Notes: a model not told the origin generated them from the letters alone. 64,000 nucleotides of DNA from Alkalihalobacterium chitinilyticum (GCF_029028005.1 NZ_JAOTPO010000016.1:33161-97160); one strand, 5' to 3'; positions 1 to 10,206 are shown, counted from the first letter of the stretch. Numbers and translations are program-made.

Positions 1-31
1 TATACAATTTGTAGGTTGAAGACAACGCAAA

Positions 32-1354
32 TTATTGAAAAAGCAATTCATACACTTTTCTCGGGCGCCCTCGGTTCCCGACTTGTTCTTCTCTATCGAC
101 TTTGGCTAAGCCAAGCTTTTCTAGCTCGGTAAGGATCCGGCGTGCATTTCGTTCGGTTCGGTTCAACCATAACGCCACTTCATTCGCCGTAACCACATTT
201 TTCTTATACCGGTGTGAAACGGCTTCTAATTTTGAGATTACTTTTGGGCTGAGCTGTACTTCTTTAAACTTCTGTTCCCAATCTCTTCCCCACTTCCGTT
301 CAGTGTAAGAAATCTCGGTTTCATTCTGTTTCACATACTCATGCACTTCTTTTTTTTCATTCACACTTACGATGATTGGTTCCGTATATTCCCGCGCCTG
401 TCTTAACGCGAGACGAACATTTTGTTCTGCATCATATGCTGTTAACCCGTAACCAATTCCAACTCGAATGTGAAGCCTGCTTTGTAAAAATACGTCATCT
501 AACAAAGTAAAACGGGTGCTGTCGTTAAAACGAAAGTCCACTTCACCTCTTGTCGTATATACAAAAAAGAGCCCGTCACCGATTTGTACAAAAGATCCTT
601 GAACATTTTGTGCGTGCTGTAAAAGTACATGCTTGAGGTCCAGTTCTTTATGTTTCATCTCATAGGAGTAATAATGCTCTTCTAAGCTCGTACCCGAATG
701 GATGACTTCAATACCTAAGATCGCAATCTGAGAGTGACGGTACCAACTCGATTGTCCTCTTTCTTTTAGCAAAGTTAGAACTTTTTTTACTGATGACTCC
801 GACGGGATGACTCGATAACAAGGAATCCCTAACTTTTGTAATTGAATATGTACTTCTTTAATACAAGTTACAGCTACTTTGCTTTTCCCTTCTTCATATA
901 GCTTGTGATGAAACTTTATAATATCTTCCGCTGGTTCATATCCGGAATACGAGTAGGAATAAATGTTTAATCTTTTTAACGAATGAGCATTTTGAATTTG
1001 CATAATTTCTTCTTGCTGTATCGTATCTAAACTTAACTCGTTCACATTATTTCCTTCATGAATTAAAATCTCTAGAAAGGTCCCTAATAAACTCGAACCG
1101 TGCAGCGTTAAATAAGTAGCATCTTCTGCTCGAATTAACCCTTTATTCAAGGCAAAGTAATAAGGAGCTTGTCCAGAAAACAACCATTGGTCAACACGGC
1201 CAACATTGTCTTGAATAATTTGTTCCGCTTCCTCTGTTTTGTCATAAGAAAACGGGACAAGCTCCATATTTTCATTTCTCGAAAATTCTTCTGCAAAATA
1301 TAAAATCTGCTGTACAGAATCTTCAGGTCCTACAATTGCAATACGTACTTTCAT
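32..1354 (-). CDS. Winged-helix transcriptional regulator with GGDEF-like middle region
   Basis: The 440-residue protein has a C-terminal winged helix at about residues 370-440 (NEVALWLNRTERNARRIL followed by a GNRGRPRKVYEL wing). The middle (about 235-340) resembles a degenerate nucleotide-cyclase/GGDEF-like fold (QIGDGLFFVY, HIRVGIGYGLTAYDAEQNVRLALRQARE) without an intact GGDEF motif, so it probably senses rather than makes a nucleotide. The N-terminus (MKVRIAIVGPEDSV) looks like a Rossmann-type strand-loop. It lies 34 nt downstream of the M20 amidohydrolase on the same strand, so the two are probably one transcript and the regulator may control it. The ATG start is preceded by AGGTGGAAAG. 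The ligand and exact family are unknown. Confidence 0.7.
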   Translation of the reverse strand: MKVRIAIVGPEDSVQQILYFAEEFSRNENMELVPFSYDKTEEAEQIIQDNVGRVDQWLFSGQAPYYFALNKGLIRAEDATYLTLHGSSLLGTFLEILIHEGNNVNELSLDTIQQEEIMQIQNAHSLKRLNIYSYSYSGYEPAEDIIKFHHKLYEEGKSKVAVTCIKEVHIQLQKLGIPCYRVIPSESSVKKVLTLLKERGQSSWYRHSQIAILGIEVIHSGTSLEEHYYSYEMKHKELDLKHVLLQHAQNVQGSFVQIGDGLFFVYTTRGEVDFRFNDSTRFTLLDDVFLQSRLHIRVGIGYGLTAYDAEQNVRLALRQAREYTEPIIVSVNEKKEVHEYVKQNETEISYTERKWGRDWEQKFKEVQLSPKVISKLEAVSHRYKKNVVTANEVALWLNRTERNARRILTELEKLGLAKVDREEQVGNRGRPRKVYELLFQ

Positions 1355-1388
1355 CTTTCCACCTGCTCTATCAGACGATTATAAAATA

Positions 1389-2636
1389 TCATTTATAGTT
1401 AGCCACTTTTTTTAATAAAGGTTTAGTATGAAATGTATTGTCTTTAGCCTTTAATTCATAAAGCGTATCTAAAGCAATTTGTGCCATAACTTCCATTCCG
1501 AGTGGGATCGCCTCTTCATTCAACATAAATTTCGGATCATGAAGCGGTTTTTGTTTTTCTACACCTGGCATAGCCGTTCCTAACCAAAAGTAGGCTCCAG
1601 GATATTTTAATAAAAAGCGACTGAAATCTTCTCCACCTAAACAAGGTTCGACAACCGGAGTTGAATTAGCACCTAATAGCTCTTGAACAGTGTCTTTAAC
1701 ACGTTGCGCCCACTTTTCGTCGTTAACAGTCGCGGGGTAACCATCATAATACTCAATCGTCGCTTTAGCCCCCATTGATTCAGTAACTCCACGAACAATA
1801 GAAAAGAACCGGTCTTTTACCATTTCTTTCGTTTCATTTTTAAATGTTCGAATCGTTCCTTCAAAGGTCACTTTATCAGCCACTACATTATACCGATAAC
1901 CGCCCTCTATCCGGCCAATGGTTAACACGGTCGAGTCTACAGGATTTACATTGCGGCTTACGATCGTTTGTAAGTTCGATATCACCGTATTTGCAACAAT
2001 GATCGCATCTACGGTTTGATGGGGCATACTAGCATGTCCTCCTGCACCCTCAATTTCAACTTTAAAACGGTCGGAAGCCCCCATCATCGGACCTGGACGA
2101 ACTCCGATTTGACCGACTGGGAGATCCGGCCACACGTGCTGCGCAAAAATGACATCAGGTGTATGGTCTGCAAAAACTTGATCATCCATCATCGGGCCCG
2201 CGCCGCCAATTGGAGTAATTTCCTCAGAAGGTTGAAATACAAGTAATACTTTCCCGTGAAGCTGACCTTTTACATTATTTAATAAACGAGCTGCCCCTAA
2301 CAGCATTGCCACATGCGCATCATGTCCGCATGCATGCATTTTTCCATCAATTTTAGATACAAACGGCAGATCTGTTTCCTCCGTAATTGGCAATGCGTCC
2401 ATATCCGCTCGAATTGCAACCGTCTTACCAGGAAGGCTCCCTTCGATCACACCTAATACACCCGTCGCTGCATAGCCTGTTGTATACGGAATTTGATATT
2501 CATCTAGCTTCTGCTGAATTTTTTTTGACGTCTCATTTTCCTCACCGCTCACTTCCGGAAACTGATGAAACAAACGTCTTAATTGAATTATTTCCTGTGC
2601 CAGCTTCTCACCTTCACCCTTTAAAATCAGTCTCAT
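1389..2636 (-). CDS. M20D-family amidohydrolase (N-acyl amino acid / aminoacylase type)
   Basis: This 415-residue protein is a cytoplasmic zinc hydrolase of the M20D group that removes acyl groups from amino acids or conjugates. Visible metal-site motifs are IRADMDALP near residue 76, MHACGHDAH near residue 101 (the Cys-Gly-His-Asp-Ala-His form typical of AmaA/HipO/IAA-amidohydrolases), a glutamate-containing FQPSEE near 135 and a C-terminal LGGEDFSRF. The lid domain GAGGHASMPHQTVDAI is present. Length is normal for the family and no signal peptide is seen. It is the first gene of a likely two-gene unit with the downstream regulator. The substrate cannot be named; aminoacylase, hippurate hydrolase and stereospecific carbamoylase-like activities all fit. 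Confidence 0.85.
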   Translation of the reverse strand: MRLILKGEGEKLAQEIIQLRRLFHQFPEVSGEENETSKKIQQKLDEYQIPYTTGYAATGVLGVIEGSLPGKTVAIRADMDALPITEETDLPFVSKIDGKMHACGHDAHVAMLLGAARLLNNVKGQLHGKVLLVFQPSEEITPIGGAGPMMDDQVFADHTPDVIFAQHVWPDLPVGQIGVRPGPMMGASDRFKVEIEGAGGHASMPHQTVDAIIVANTVISNLQTIVSRNVNPVDSTVLTIGRIEGGYRYNVVADKVTFEGTIRTFKNETKEMVKDRFFSIVRGVTESMGAKATIEYYDGYPATVNDEKWAQRVKDTVQELLGANSTPVVEPCLGGEDFSRFLLKYPGAYFWLGTAMPGVEKQKPLHDPKFMLNEEAIPLGMEVMAQIALDTLYELKAKDNTFHTKPLLKKVANYK

Positions 2637-3076
2637 GACATCTTCTCCTCGTTGCTTTGACTTATGTATATAAGGCTGGATTTCTTACGCTTAACGGAAA
2701 TTACTAATGTATAAACCTCTTTACTATTATTAAAGGAAACTTTCCTTTATACTTCCTTTATTATAACTGATCTTCTCTTAAAACAAAAGGGATCGACATT
2801 GGCTTTTTTCATAAGAACAGTGCAAGCGCCCATTTTGTGACGTACGCACTGGAGTACAACGTGTGAGAAAAAAGAAACACGGTGAATGTTGGTAAGAAGA
2901 TGTTGAAGGAGGTGAGCGAAATCTCGCTGAGCGCAGGAGTTAGACATCTTCGAATGTTATACTCCCTCATTAAAGATAAAGGGGCAATTGGAAAGTTTAC
3001 TTGGAAGCGGTATTCCAAACAGTTGTCCACTGCGTCAAATGTATTTCTTTGATACAATTTTTAAATTTTATATTGA
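2637..3076. other. Intergenic stretch with a possible decayed plus-strand ORF
   Basis: No intact gene is convincing here. The plus-strand frame from about 2786 to 3051 reads as plausible protein (GIDIGFFHKNSASAHF, then TVNVGKKMLKEVSE) but has an in-frame TGA near 2854 and no good start, so it may be a gene remnant. The minus-strand ORFs in the same place have poor starts and no recognisable content. Confidence 0.3.
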
Positions 3077-3113
3077 ACAAAAAAACTACTTGCATTCTAT
3101 AAGAATACAAGCA
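3077..3113 (-). terminator. Rho-independent terminator of yhbH
   Basis: Read on the minus strand, an imperfect CTTGTATTCT/AGAATGCAAG hairpin is followed by a run of seven T. It lies about 30 nt after the yhbH stop codon. Confidence 0.75.
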
Positions 3114-3142
3114 GTCGATAAAATGTTACCCTAACTATTATT

Positions 3143-4312
3143 CTACGCCATGACGCCCGTTTCTTCTTTTCTAAAGAAACTCTTCATCGCGTGAAACACA
3201 TCCGCTTTTTCCTTTAAAATGAAATAACGGAAACGCTCATCTTTAATATTTTTGTACGCTGACATTAATGTAGAGTGTCGGCTATACTGATTGACTTCAC
3301 CATAACCAAACATGCTTGAAACACTCATCAATTCATTGACTAGCTTTAAGCAACGCGCGTTATCTGATGTTAAGTTATCTCCATCCGAAAAGTGGAATGG
3401 ATAAATATTGTAGCGCTTTGGATCGTATTTGTTATCAACGAGTTCCAGTGCTTTGCGGTAAGCAGATGAACAAATCGTTCCTCCGCTTTCCCCTTTTGAG
3501 AAAAAGTCCTCTTCAGAAACGACTTTTGCCTCTGTATGGTGAGCAATAAATTCGATATCTACCGTTTCATACTTCGTCCTCAGGAAGCGAGTCATCCAGA
3601 AGAAAAAGCTCCGAGCCATATACTTTTCCCAACGGCCCATACTTCCACTCGTATCCATCATTGCTAAAACAACCGCTTTTGACTCCGGCTTTACTTTCTC
3701 ACTCCACGTTTTAAAGCGTAAGTCATCGTTGTAAATAGGAACAATCCCTGGTCTTCCTTCTAACGCATTTCTTTTAATAGCCGAAAGAATTGTTCTTCGT
3801 TTATCAATATTGCCCATAAGCCCTTTTCTACGGATATCATTAAATTCAATTTCCTCTACGATAATTTCATCTTGTTCTTTTCTTTGCAAGTTTGGCAGTT
3901 CCAGCTCGTTAAATAACATTTCCTGCACTTCCATGATTGAAACTTCTGCCTCGTAATAATCTTCCCCAGCCTGATCCCCTGCACCTTGCCCTTTTCCTGG
4001 CCCTTGTTGACGAGCAGCATTCGGATCTCTTGCTACGACATCCCCTACTTTACTGTCACCTTTCCCTTGACCAACATGTTTGTTTTTGTCGTAATTGTAA
4101 CGTATTTTATATTCATCAAGTGACCGAATAGGAATTTTAATAACCTCTCTACCGTTGGACATGATAATGTTTTCTTCACTTACTAGGTCTGGTAGGTTTT
4201 TTCGAATTGCATCTTGGACTTTTTCTTGGTGTCTTCGTTGATCTTGGTATCCTTTACGGTGGAGGGACCAATTCTCCTTTGAAACGGCATAATTGATATT
4301 GTTTTTTTTCAC
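3143..4312 (-). CDS. yhbH: Sporulation/stress protein YhbH (DUF444)
   Basis: The 389-residue protein matches the YhbH/DUF444 family throughout ([40 protein letters not shown]). A von Willebrand A-like region begins near residue 215 with the metal-site motif MMDTSGSMG. The Gly/Gln-rich linker near residues 80-115 is typical. In B. subtilis yhbH is expressed with prkA in the early mother cell and contributes to sporulation; the PrkA/YhbH (YeaG/YeaH) pair is widely conserved and is also linked to stationary-phase stress. Here the pair is separated by one secreted-protein gene on the opposite strand. The ATG start has a GGAGGGGAATGAAG-type ribosome site just upstream. Confidence 0.93.
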   Translation of the reverse strand: MKKNNINYAVSKENWSLHRKGYQDQRRHQEKVQDAIRKNLPDLVSEENIIMSNGREVIKIPIRSLDEYKIRYNYDKNKHVGQGKGDSKVGDVVARDPNAARQQGPGKGQGAGDQAGEDYYEAEVSIMEVQEMLFNELELPNLQRKEQDEIIVEEIEFNDIRRKGLMGNIDKRRTILSAIKRNALEGRPGIVPIYNDDLRFKTWSEKVKPESKAVVLAMMDTSGSMGRWEKYMARSFFFWMTRFLRTKYETVDIEFIAHHTEAKVVSEEDFFSKGESGGTICSSAYRKALELVDNKYDPKRYNIYPFHFSDGDNLTSDNARCLKLVNELMSVSSMFGYGEVNQYSRHSTLMSAYKNIKDERFRYFILKEKADVFHAMKSFFRKEETGVMA

Positions 4313-4795
4313 TTCATTCCCCTCCTTGATTTTTTACTCTCTCTACATTACTTTTTCAAAAGTCAATTTTCTATTCACAAACTCCATCGTCTCTACATAT
4401 AATGCTTTTGAGACTGCCCTTTTTAGTTATTCTAATAAAACAATAACTAAAACAGATGCTTACTCTATCCTATGCAGCTAGACAAGAGAGTTGACAATAA
4501 ATTCTGACAAATCGAGCTCTTTTTTTTGTGGACAAGCTTATTTTTTATTGTCTCCCTGCTCTCTGTAACGTTAACTATACGTGTGTTCAATCCTTTTCAT
4601 GTCTCTTTCAAGCCATTTTTTAGATAAATAAACACTTGGTCTTAATCATAAGGGACGATTTTTACTTTTTTGAAACCTTTCTGAAGGATTTAACGTCTAT
4701 AGTATAGTAAAAAGATAAGTCTGTAAGCCTTGCATTAAATACAATTTTTATGACTATCTAATAATGATAATTACTTTAAAGAATTGGAGGTTCAC
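4313..4795. other. Intergenic region, no gene seen
   Basis: About 480 bp between the divergent yhbH and secreted-protein genes. It is AT-rich and must hold both promoters, but I see no convincing coding frame, RNA gene or strong hairpin. Confidence 0.5.
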
Positions 4796-5503
4796 ATGAA
4801 AAAACGGTCAACAACACTTCTAATTCTTCCTTTATTGCTTTCTATCATTACTCCAGAAGCATCTGCTGTATCTCTGTCAACTGACGACGTTACATATGAA
4901 ATCAAAGAACAAACAACTCGAATAACTAATGTAGATATCCCTTTAAAAACAATTGGAACCTACATTAATGTCCCGAATAATAAAATATGGACATTTACAT
5001 TTAGTAATCATATTCATCCAGTAACTCTCTCTTCAAAGAGTCTTTATGTTCTTGACTCTCAAGGGAAAACTGTTGATAGCCTAATTATTAATGATCATGA
5101 ACAAACCGTAACGGTATTATCACCTCCAAATCGTTACCTTGAAGGTGAAACGTACACGATATTTATTACATCCCTGTTACAATCAATCTCTAATGAACCC
5201 TTAATGGATGACTATCAACTTCACTTCACTATAAATAGCAGCAATTTAACGCATTCTAACAGAAAAATAGAAGAAATAAATGATAATGCCTTAGAGTACA
5301 AATTTATCGGTCCCAGTCAATCTCAACAAGCCTCTGAACTAACTGATGGATTTGATTTGATTAGTATCAATGCAACGCATGATACGTCTAATTTAACTTT
5401 GGGCTTTCATGAACAAGATCCATTTATTTACACCCCGGTCTCTTTCTACACCAAACTAAAAGAAATGATGATTAAAATGTACACACCCCCAGTCTACTAC
5501 TGA
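4796..5503 (+). CDS. Secreted protein with bacterial Ig-like (SbsA/Big_5-type) domain
   Basis: A signal peptide is clear: MKKRSTTLLILPLLLSIITPEASA, with an AxA cleavage site near residue 24. Residues about 50-145 look like one SbsA/Big_5 Ig-like domain (WTFTFSNHIHPVTLSSKSLYVLDSQGKTV ending in YTIFITSLLQSISNEPL), a module common in cell-surface proteins. The C-terminal ~90 residues are not recognised. I chose the ATG at 4796 because GGAGG lies 6 nt upstream; a TTG at 4784 in frame lacks a site. It is flanked by yhbH and prkA on the other strand, so it does not share their transcript. Role unknown. Confidence 0.72.
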   Translation: MKKRSTTLLILPLLLSIITPEASAVSLSTDDVTYEIKEQTTRITNVDIPLKTIGTYINVPNNKIWTFTFSNHIHPVTLSSKSLYVLDSQGKTVDSLIINDHEQTVTVLSPPNRYLEGETYTIFITSLLQSISNEPLMDDYQLHFTINSSNLTHSNRKIEEINDNALEYKFIGPSQSQQASELTDGFDLISINATHDTSNLTLGFHEQDPFIYTPVSFYTKLKEMMIKMYTPPVYY

Positions 5504-5521
5504 CTGAGGGTGTCTTTTTTC
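5482..5521. terminator. Terminator hairpin after the Ig-like protein gene
   Basis: An ACACCC(C)CAGT/ACTGAGGGTGT stem followed by a run of T. It overlaps the last codons of the plus-strand gene and lies just past the prkA stop, so it may serve the plus-strand gene mainly. Confidence 0.8.
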
Positions 5522-5526
5522 TACAA

Positions 5527-7422
5527 CTATCTGTTTAGTAAACTACCAACATAACGAAGTAAGTCATTCGCGGATACCGAATTATATCCGTGCTCATCTA
5601 TTAACCTTGCAATTACCTCATTTACTTTCTTCAGTTGTGATTCATCTGGCGTTTTTGTTGAAGTTGTAATCTTAACAATATCTTTCAAGTCAGCGAAAAG
5701 CTTCTTCTGAATTGCTTCTCTTAGACGTTCATGCGAGTTATAATCAAACTTCTTCCCTTTTCTTGCATAAGCAGAAATGCGGATGAGAATTTCTTCACGG
5801 AATGCTTTCTTTGCATTTTCAGAAATTCCAATTTGTTCTTCAATGGAACGCATGAGTTTCTCATCTGGTGACATTTCTTCACCGGTCAACGGATCATATA
5901 ACTTATTTTTATTACAATACGCTTCTACATTATCTAGATAGTTATCCATAAGCGTTTTTGCTGACTCATCATAGGAGTACACAAATGCTTTCTGGACTTC
6001 TTTCTTGGCAATGTCATCGTATTCTTTTCTAGCGATAGAAATAAAATCAATATATCTTTCACGATCTTCTTTAGATATAGAGGCATGCTGGTCTAAACCT
6101 TCTTTAATCGACCTTAACACGTCTAAAGCATTGATAGATGTCATTTCCTTGCGAATAATTGCCGAGGAAATACGATTAATGACATACCTTGGGTCGATTC
6201 CTGTCATACCCTCATCCGGATACTCTTTCTTTAACTCCTCAAGATCTTGACTATTAAAGCCTTCAACGATTTCCCCGTCATATAACTTCATTTTCTTCAC
6301 GATATCTACGCTCTGTTTTTTAGGCTCTTTCAACCTAGTAAGAATTGTAAAGATCGCAGCAATCCGTAAAGCATGAGGAGCGATATGGACATCTGAAATG
6401 TCACTATCCTTAATCATCTTTTTATAAATTCTCTCTTCTTCACTAACTTTCAGATTATATGGAATTTTCATAACAATCATACGGGAATGCAGGGCTTCGT
6501 TTTTCTTATTGGCAATAAATGATTTATACTCTGATTCATTGGTATGAGCGACAATCAATTCATCTGCAGAAATTAGCGCAAAACGCCCCGCCTTAAAGTT
6601 CCCCTCTTGCGTTAGAGAAAGTAAGTGCCATAAGAACTTTTCATCACACTTTAACATCTCTTGGAACTCCATAATCCCTCGGTTCGCTTTATTTAATTCC
6701 CCATCAAACCGATAAGCACGTGGATCTGATTCTGAACCGTATTCAGCGATAGTTGAGAAATCAATACTACCTGTTAAATCGGCAATATCCTGTGACTTTG
6801 GATCGGAAGGACTAAATGTACCAACACCGACACGTTTGTCTTCAGATAAGAAAATTCTTTCGATTATAACATCTTCTATTCGACCACCGTACTCTTTTTC
6901 TACTCTCATCATATTAAGCGGCGATAAATTACCCTCAATCTTAATTCCATATTCCTCATAGAAATCTCCTCTTAAGTGTTGTGGAATTAAGTGAAGCGGA
7001 TCTTCATGCATCGGGCAGCCTGCTATCGCATAAACTGCACCTGCATCTGTTCGTGTATATTGTTCTAATCCACGTTTAAGCATCGTTACTAATGTTGATT
7101 TACCACCACTGACTGGACCCATCAATAATAATATTCTTTTACGAACATCTAAACGTTTGGCAGCTGAATGGAAATATTCTTCCACAAGCTTTTCGATCGA
7201 TTCTTCTACCCCGTAAATTTGGTCACTAAAGAAATTGTATGTTTTCTTCCCGTTTTCTTCTTCTACACCAGCATCCTTAATCATATTGTAAACACGTGAA
7301 TGTGCCGTTTGAGCAACCTGTGGATTTTCCTTAATCATTCGTAAGTACTCAGCAAATGTACCGCGCCAATGTAGCTTCTCTTCTTCTTCCCGGTGATGCC
7401 TGATTCTACCTAAAATATCCAT
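5527..7422 (-). CDS. prkA: PrkA serine protein kinase / AAA ATPase
   Basis: The 631-residue product begins MDILGRIRHHREEEEKLHWRGTFAEYL, matching PrkA, and this start gives exactly the length of B. subtilis PrkA with AGAGGAGGAACC upstream. A frame extension to 7638 is spurious. The N-terminal AAA domain has a Walker A motif GPVSGGKST at residues 102-110; the C-terminal half corresponds to the kinase-like domain (NALDVLRSIKEGLDQHAS onward). PrkA acts in the mother cell during early sporulation, and kinase or protease activity has been proposed. It works with YhbH, encoded nearby on the same strand. Confidence 0.95.
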   Translation of the reverse strand: MDILGRIRHHREEEEKLHWRGTFAEYLRMIKENPQVAQTAHSRVYNMIKDAGVEEENGKKTYNFFSDQIYGVEESIEKLVEEYFHSAAKRLDVRKRILLLMGPVSGGKSTLVTMLKRGLEQYTRTDAGAVYAIAGCPMHEDPLHLIPQHLRGDFYEEYGIKIEGNLSPLNMMRVEKEYGGRIEDVIIERIFLSEDKRVGVGTFSPSDPKSQDIADLTGSIDFSTIAEYGSESDPRAYRFDGELNKANRGIMEFQEMLKCDEKFLWHLLSLTQEGNFKAGRFALISADELIVAHTNESEYKSFIANKKNEALHSRMIVMKIPYNLKVSEEERIYKKMIKDSDISDVHIAPHALRIAAIFTILTRLKEPKKQSVDIVKKMKLYDGEIVEGFNSQDLEELKKEYPDEGMTGIDPRYVINRISSAIIRKEMTSINALDVLRSIKEGLDQHASISKEDRERYIDFISIARKEYDDIAKKEVQKAFVYSYDESAKTLMDNYLDNVEAYCNKNKLYDPLTGEEMSPDEKLMRSIEEQIGISENAKKAFREEILIRISAYARKGKKFDYNSHERLREAIQKKLFADLKDIVKITTSTKTPDESQLKKVNEVIARLIDEHGYNSVSANDLLRYVGSLLNR

Positions 7423-7637
7423 ATATTTGGTTCCTCCTCTCAAGTCTAAACATTTGCCGTTGTTAATTAATCCTATGCAAGCACCCAAATAATCATGCCC
7501 TCTAATCTCAAATCTATGTGACAAGTAGAAGTAATTAACAAAACTAGATATATGTCGCAATGTGTGATAAGAACTAGTTTTATAGTCACAAATCAGATAA
7601 AATGATGAAAGAAAAACAGGAAAGAGATGAGTGTTCA

Positions 7638-9491
7638 ATGCGAATGGGAACCGGTTTATTCATCACCGCAATTCTATTAGTTGTTTTCTCGTTTATGCTG
7701 ATTAACACCATGAACGAAATGTCCAAGGTGCAATCGATTCAATCAGTCCTCGATGAACACGTTGATATAAAGGAAATTCACCTATCTACTAACAGCTATA
7801 TGTACGATCGGCACGGAAAACTAATTTCAGAAGTGTATCAAAGCGAAAATCGGATTTACTTGTCCTTTAGTGAAATTCCCCAAATGGTCATTGATGCTTT
7901 TATTGCTACAGAAGACCGAAGATTTTTTGATCATAAAGGGTATGACCCCTCTTCAATCGCGAGAGCTTTTCTAACAAACTATAAGACTAATAGTATTGAA
8001 GAAGGGGCTAGTACAGTTACCCAACAACTCGTTCGAAATTTATTTCTTACGCACGATCAAACGTATGACAGGAAATTAAGTGAACTATTATATGCTTATA
8101 AATTAGAGCAAATGTACAGTAAGGAAAAAATACTTGAACTCTATATCAACACGATCTTTTTTCACAATGGTGTGTACGGCATTGAAGCTGCCAGCCACTA
8201 TTACTTTAGTAAACCAAGTAATGAGTTGACGTTAGCTCAAATTACTTTTTTATGTGCGGTCCCAAATAATCCTTCTCACTATAACCCTTTAAAAAACAGT
8301 GAGAATACAAAATTACGGCAACAGTGGATCCTAGAAAAAATGCTAGAAGCACAAGTGATTGATAAAGATGAATATGAAAAAGCACGAGCTGAGAACATTC
8401 AATTAGCTGTATCAACCAAAATTGATCTATACCCTGACTATGTTACTTATATACACCACGAACTTACCCAGCTCATTGCTCAAAAGGAAGGATATCAACA
8501 ACAGTTACAAAATGCACCTGCCGAGAGCAAACAAGCTGTTCAACAAAAATTAGATCAACGTGTACAGAAAGTTTTAGAACAGGGGATCCGAATCGAAACG
8601 GCCCTAGACCCAGATATTCAAAGAAAATCGATGCAAGCAATTGAAAAACAATTACCCAATAACGATATCCAAAGTTCAGCGGTTGTCATTCACCATCCAA
8701 CAAATGAAGTTGTTGCAATCACTGGCGGTCGAAATTATAAGAAGTTTGATTTTCACCGTGGGTTTCAAGCCTTTAGACAGCCCGGTTCAGCCATCAAACC
8801 TCTGCTCGTCTATGCACCTTACATCGCGGAACACGGAGTTTCTAACCAAAGTTCAATTAATGCCGATCATTTCTGCAAGAAAAATTATTGCCCTAAAAAC
8901 TTTGGCGGCGCTCAGTATGGCAGCGTCACCCTTGAAACAGCCTTAAAAAATTCGTACAACACGCCAGCTGTTCGAATTTTTGATCGAACGGGAGTTGATA
9001 CTTCCTTCCGCTATCTTGATAAGTTTGGATTTAGTCGGGTGGTCCCAAACGATTATGGTCTCCCTGCGGCTCTCGGTGGCTTTACTCACGGAATGTCACC
9101 CCTAGAACTAACACAGGCTTATACGACATTTGCTAGTGATGGAGTCTACCAACGTTCATATGGTATTCGAAGAGTAACTGATCTGAAAGGAAATGTACTT
9201 TATGAATGGAATGAGGCACCGCAGCATATATGGAATTCAAGTGTCAACCAGCAAATGAAATCTCTTCTTCATAAAGTAGTAACTGAAGGTACTGGAAAAA
9301 AAGCAAACCAACCAAGCACATACATTGGCGGGAAAACGGGAACAACAAATGCGTTTCACGATATTTGGTTTGTCGGCATCCGAGACGAGTATACAGCAGG
9401 CGTGTGGGTAGGAAGAGACAAACCGTCTTCTCTTCAATCCATCTACAATCGAGGCCCCCACCTCCTCATATGGCGCGACATCATGCGGTAA
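7638..9491 (+). CDS. Class A penicillin-binding protein (transglycosylase/transpeptidase)
   Basis: This is a bifunctional peptidoglycan synthase anchored by one N-terminal membrane helix (LFITAILLVVFSFMLINTM). The GT51 glycosyltransferase domain shows EDRRFFDHKGYDPSSIARAF and EGASTVTQQLVRNLF; the transpeptidase domain shows the catalytic SxxK in RQPGSAIKPL, the SYN motif in KNSYNTPAV and KTG in GGKTGTTNAF. It is short for the family (about 617 residues) and stops soon after KTG, like the sporulation-associated PbpF/PbpG group, but I cannot assign it firmly to either. An in-frame ATG at 7602 lacks a ribosome site; 7638 has AGGAAAGAGATGAG upstream. It is divergent from prkA. Confidence 0.9.
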   Translation: MRMGTGLFITAILLVVFSFMLINTMNEMSKVQSIQSVLDEHVDIKEIHLSTNSYMYDRHGKLISEVYQSENRIYLSFSEIPQMVIDAFIATEDRRFFDHKGYDPSSIARAFLTNYKTNSIEEGASTVTQQLVRNLFLTHDQTYDRKLSELLYAYKLEQMYSKEKILELYINTIFFHNGVYGIEAASHYYFSKPSNELTLAQITFLCAVPNNPSHYNPLKNSENTKLRQQWILEKMLEAQVIDKDEYEKARAENIQLAVSTKIDLYPDYVTYIHHELTQLIAQKEGYQQQLQNAPAESKQAVQQKLDQRVQKVLEQGIRIETALDPDIQRKSMQAIEKQLPNNDIQSSAVVIHHPTNEVVAITGGRNYKKFDFHRGFQAFRQPGSAIKPLLVYAPYIAEHGVSNQSSINADHFCKKNYCPKNFGGAQYGSVTLETALKNSYNTPAVRIFDRTGVDTSFRYLDKFGFSRVVPNDYGLPAALGGFTHGMSPLELTQAYTTFASDGVYQRSYGIRRVTDLKGNVLYEWNEAPQHIWNSSVNQQMKSLLHKVVTEGTGKKANQPSTYIGGKTGTTNAFHDIWFVGIRDEYTAGVWVGRDKPSSLQSIYNRGPHLLIWRDIMR

Positions 9492-9541
9492 AAAAAGGGT
9501 AGCAGGTACCTTTAGCGTACTAAAGGTACCTGCTACCCTTT
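9492..9541. terminator. Strong bidirectional terminator
   Basis: A perfect 19-bp stem (GGGTAGCAGGTACCTTTAG and its complement, 4-nt loop) is flanked by a run of A on the left and T on the right. It separates the convergent penicillin-binding protein and membrane-protein genes. Confidence 0.92.
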
Positions 9542-9557
9542 TACCTTTTCAACCGTA

Positions 9558-10121
9558 TTATAACGGTAAGCTGGAAATAAAACTGTTGTAGAGTGTAAGG
9601 ATTGCGTAGGACACCGCTATAATAAAAGTAAACCAAAATAATAAATGGAACATGATCAGTCCGAACATATGAAGCGGCGTTAACACATCACTTAATTTAA
9701 ATAAGAAGTAAATAAAATAAATGAAGGTCGCACTAATAAAGACAATCATAATCACAACAATGGAATGGAAAAAGATAAGGGCAATCAAACTCGCGATTAA
9801 GTAGATCCACGTACCTGAACGAATTTTGTTAAGTTCATCTCCAGTTTCATCCTTCGAAAAAAATAACAGCGAAAGTTGAATGATTGTATCAGCAATTATT
9901 TTTAAAGCTGAAAATACCATAAAGAAAAACAGCAGCAATAGAAATAATAACGTAATTTTTATACCGCTTTCGGAAAAGAATTCCTTCATCCCATCGTATA
10001 ATCCTAATAACTGTAACTGATTAACAATATATCCTTCCGTAAAAAGAGCGAGAGATGTACTAAATAACAAGATTGAAAACAATGGAAAGTGACTAGTGAT
10101 ATACCTGTTCTTCATGTGCAA
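9558..10121 (-). CDS. Multi-span membrane protein, probably DUF5366/YufK-like
   Basis: The 187-residue protein has about five hydrophobic helices (for example LFSILLFSTSLALFTEGYIV, ITLLFLLLLFFFMVFSALKIIA, FIIAVSYAILTLY) and no soluble domain. It resembles the DUF5366 (YufK) group of Bacillus membrane proteins, which have no known function. The TTG at 10121 is placed 6 nt after AGGAG, which decides this start over the ATG two codons later. It is monocistronic, with terminators on both sides. Confidence 0.6.
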   Translation of the reverse strand: MHMKNRYITSHFPLFSILLFSTSLALFTEGYIVNQLQLLGLYDGMKEFFSESGIKITLLFLLLLFFFMVFSALKIIADTIIQLSLLFFSKDETGDELNKIRSGTWIYLIASLIALIFFHSIVVIMIVFISATFIYFIYFLFKLSDVLTPLHMFGLIMFHLLFWFTFIIAVSYAILTLYNSFISSLPL

Positions 10122-10170
10122 ATACCGCTCCTACTATTAAAAAATTAGACTGACTTGACCACTTTAAACC

Positions 10171-10206
10171 AAAATGCCAGGCCCGCTATAACGGAGCCTG
10201 ACACAT
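10171..10206 (-). terminator. Terminator after the IsdG-like monooxygenase gene
   Basis: On the minus strand, TGTCAGGC-CCG pairs with CGG-GCCTGGCA and is followed by TTTTGGTTT. Confidence 0.65.

Noticed and set aside
7423..7638. 72-codon N-terminal extension of PrkA
   Set aside because: PrkA of normal length starts at 7422 with AGAGGAGG before it; the extension is not protein-like.
9492..9541. Perfect 19-bp palindrome, possibly an attachment site or mobile element end
   Set aside because: Flanking A and T runs between convergent genes make it an ordinary bidirectional terminator.
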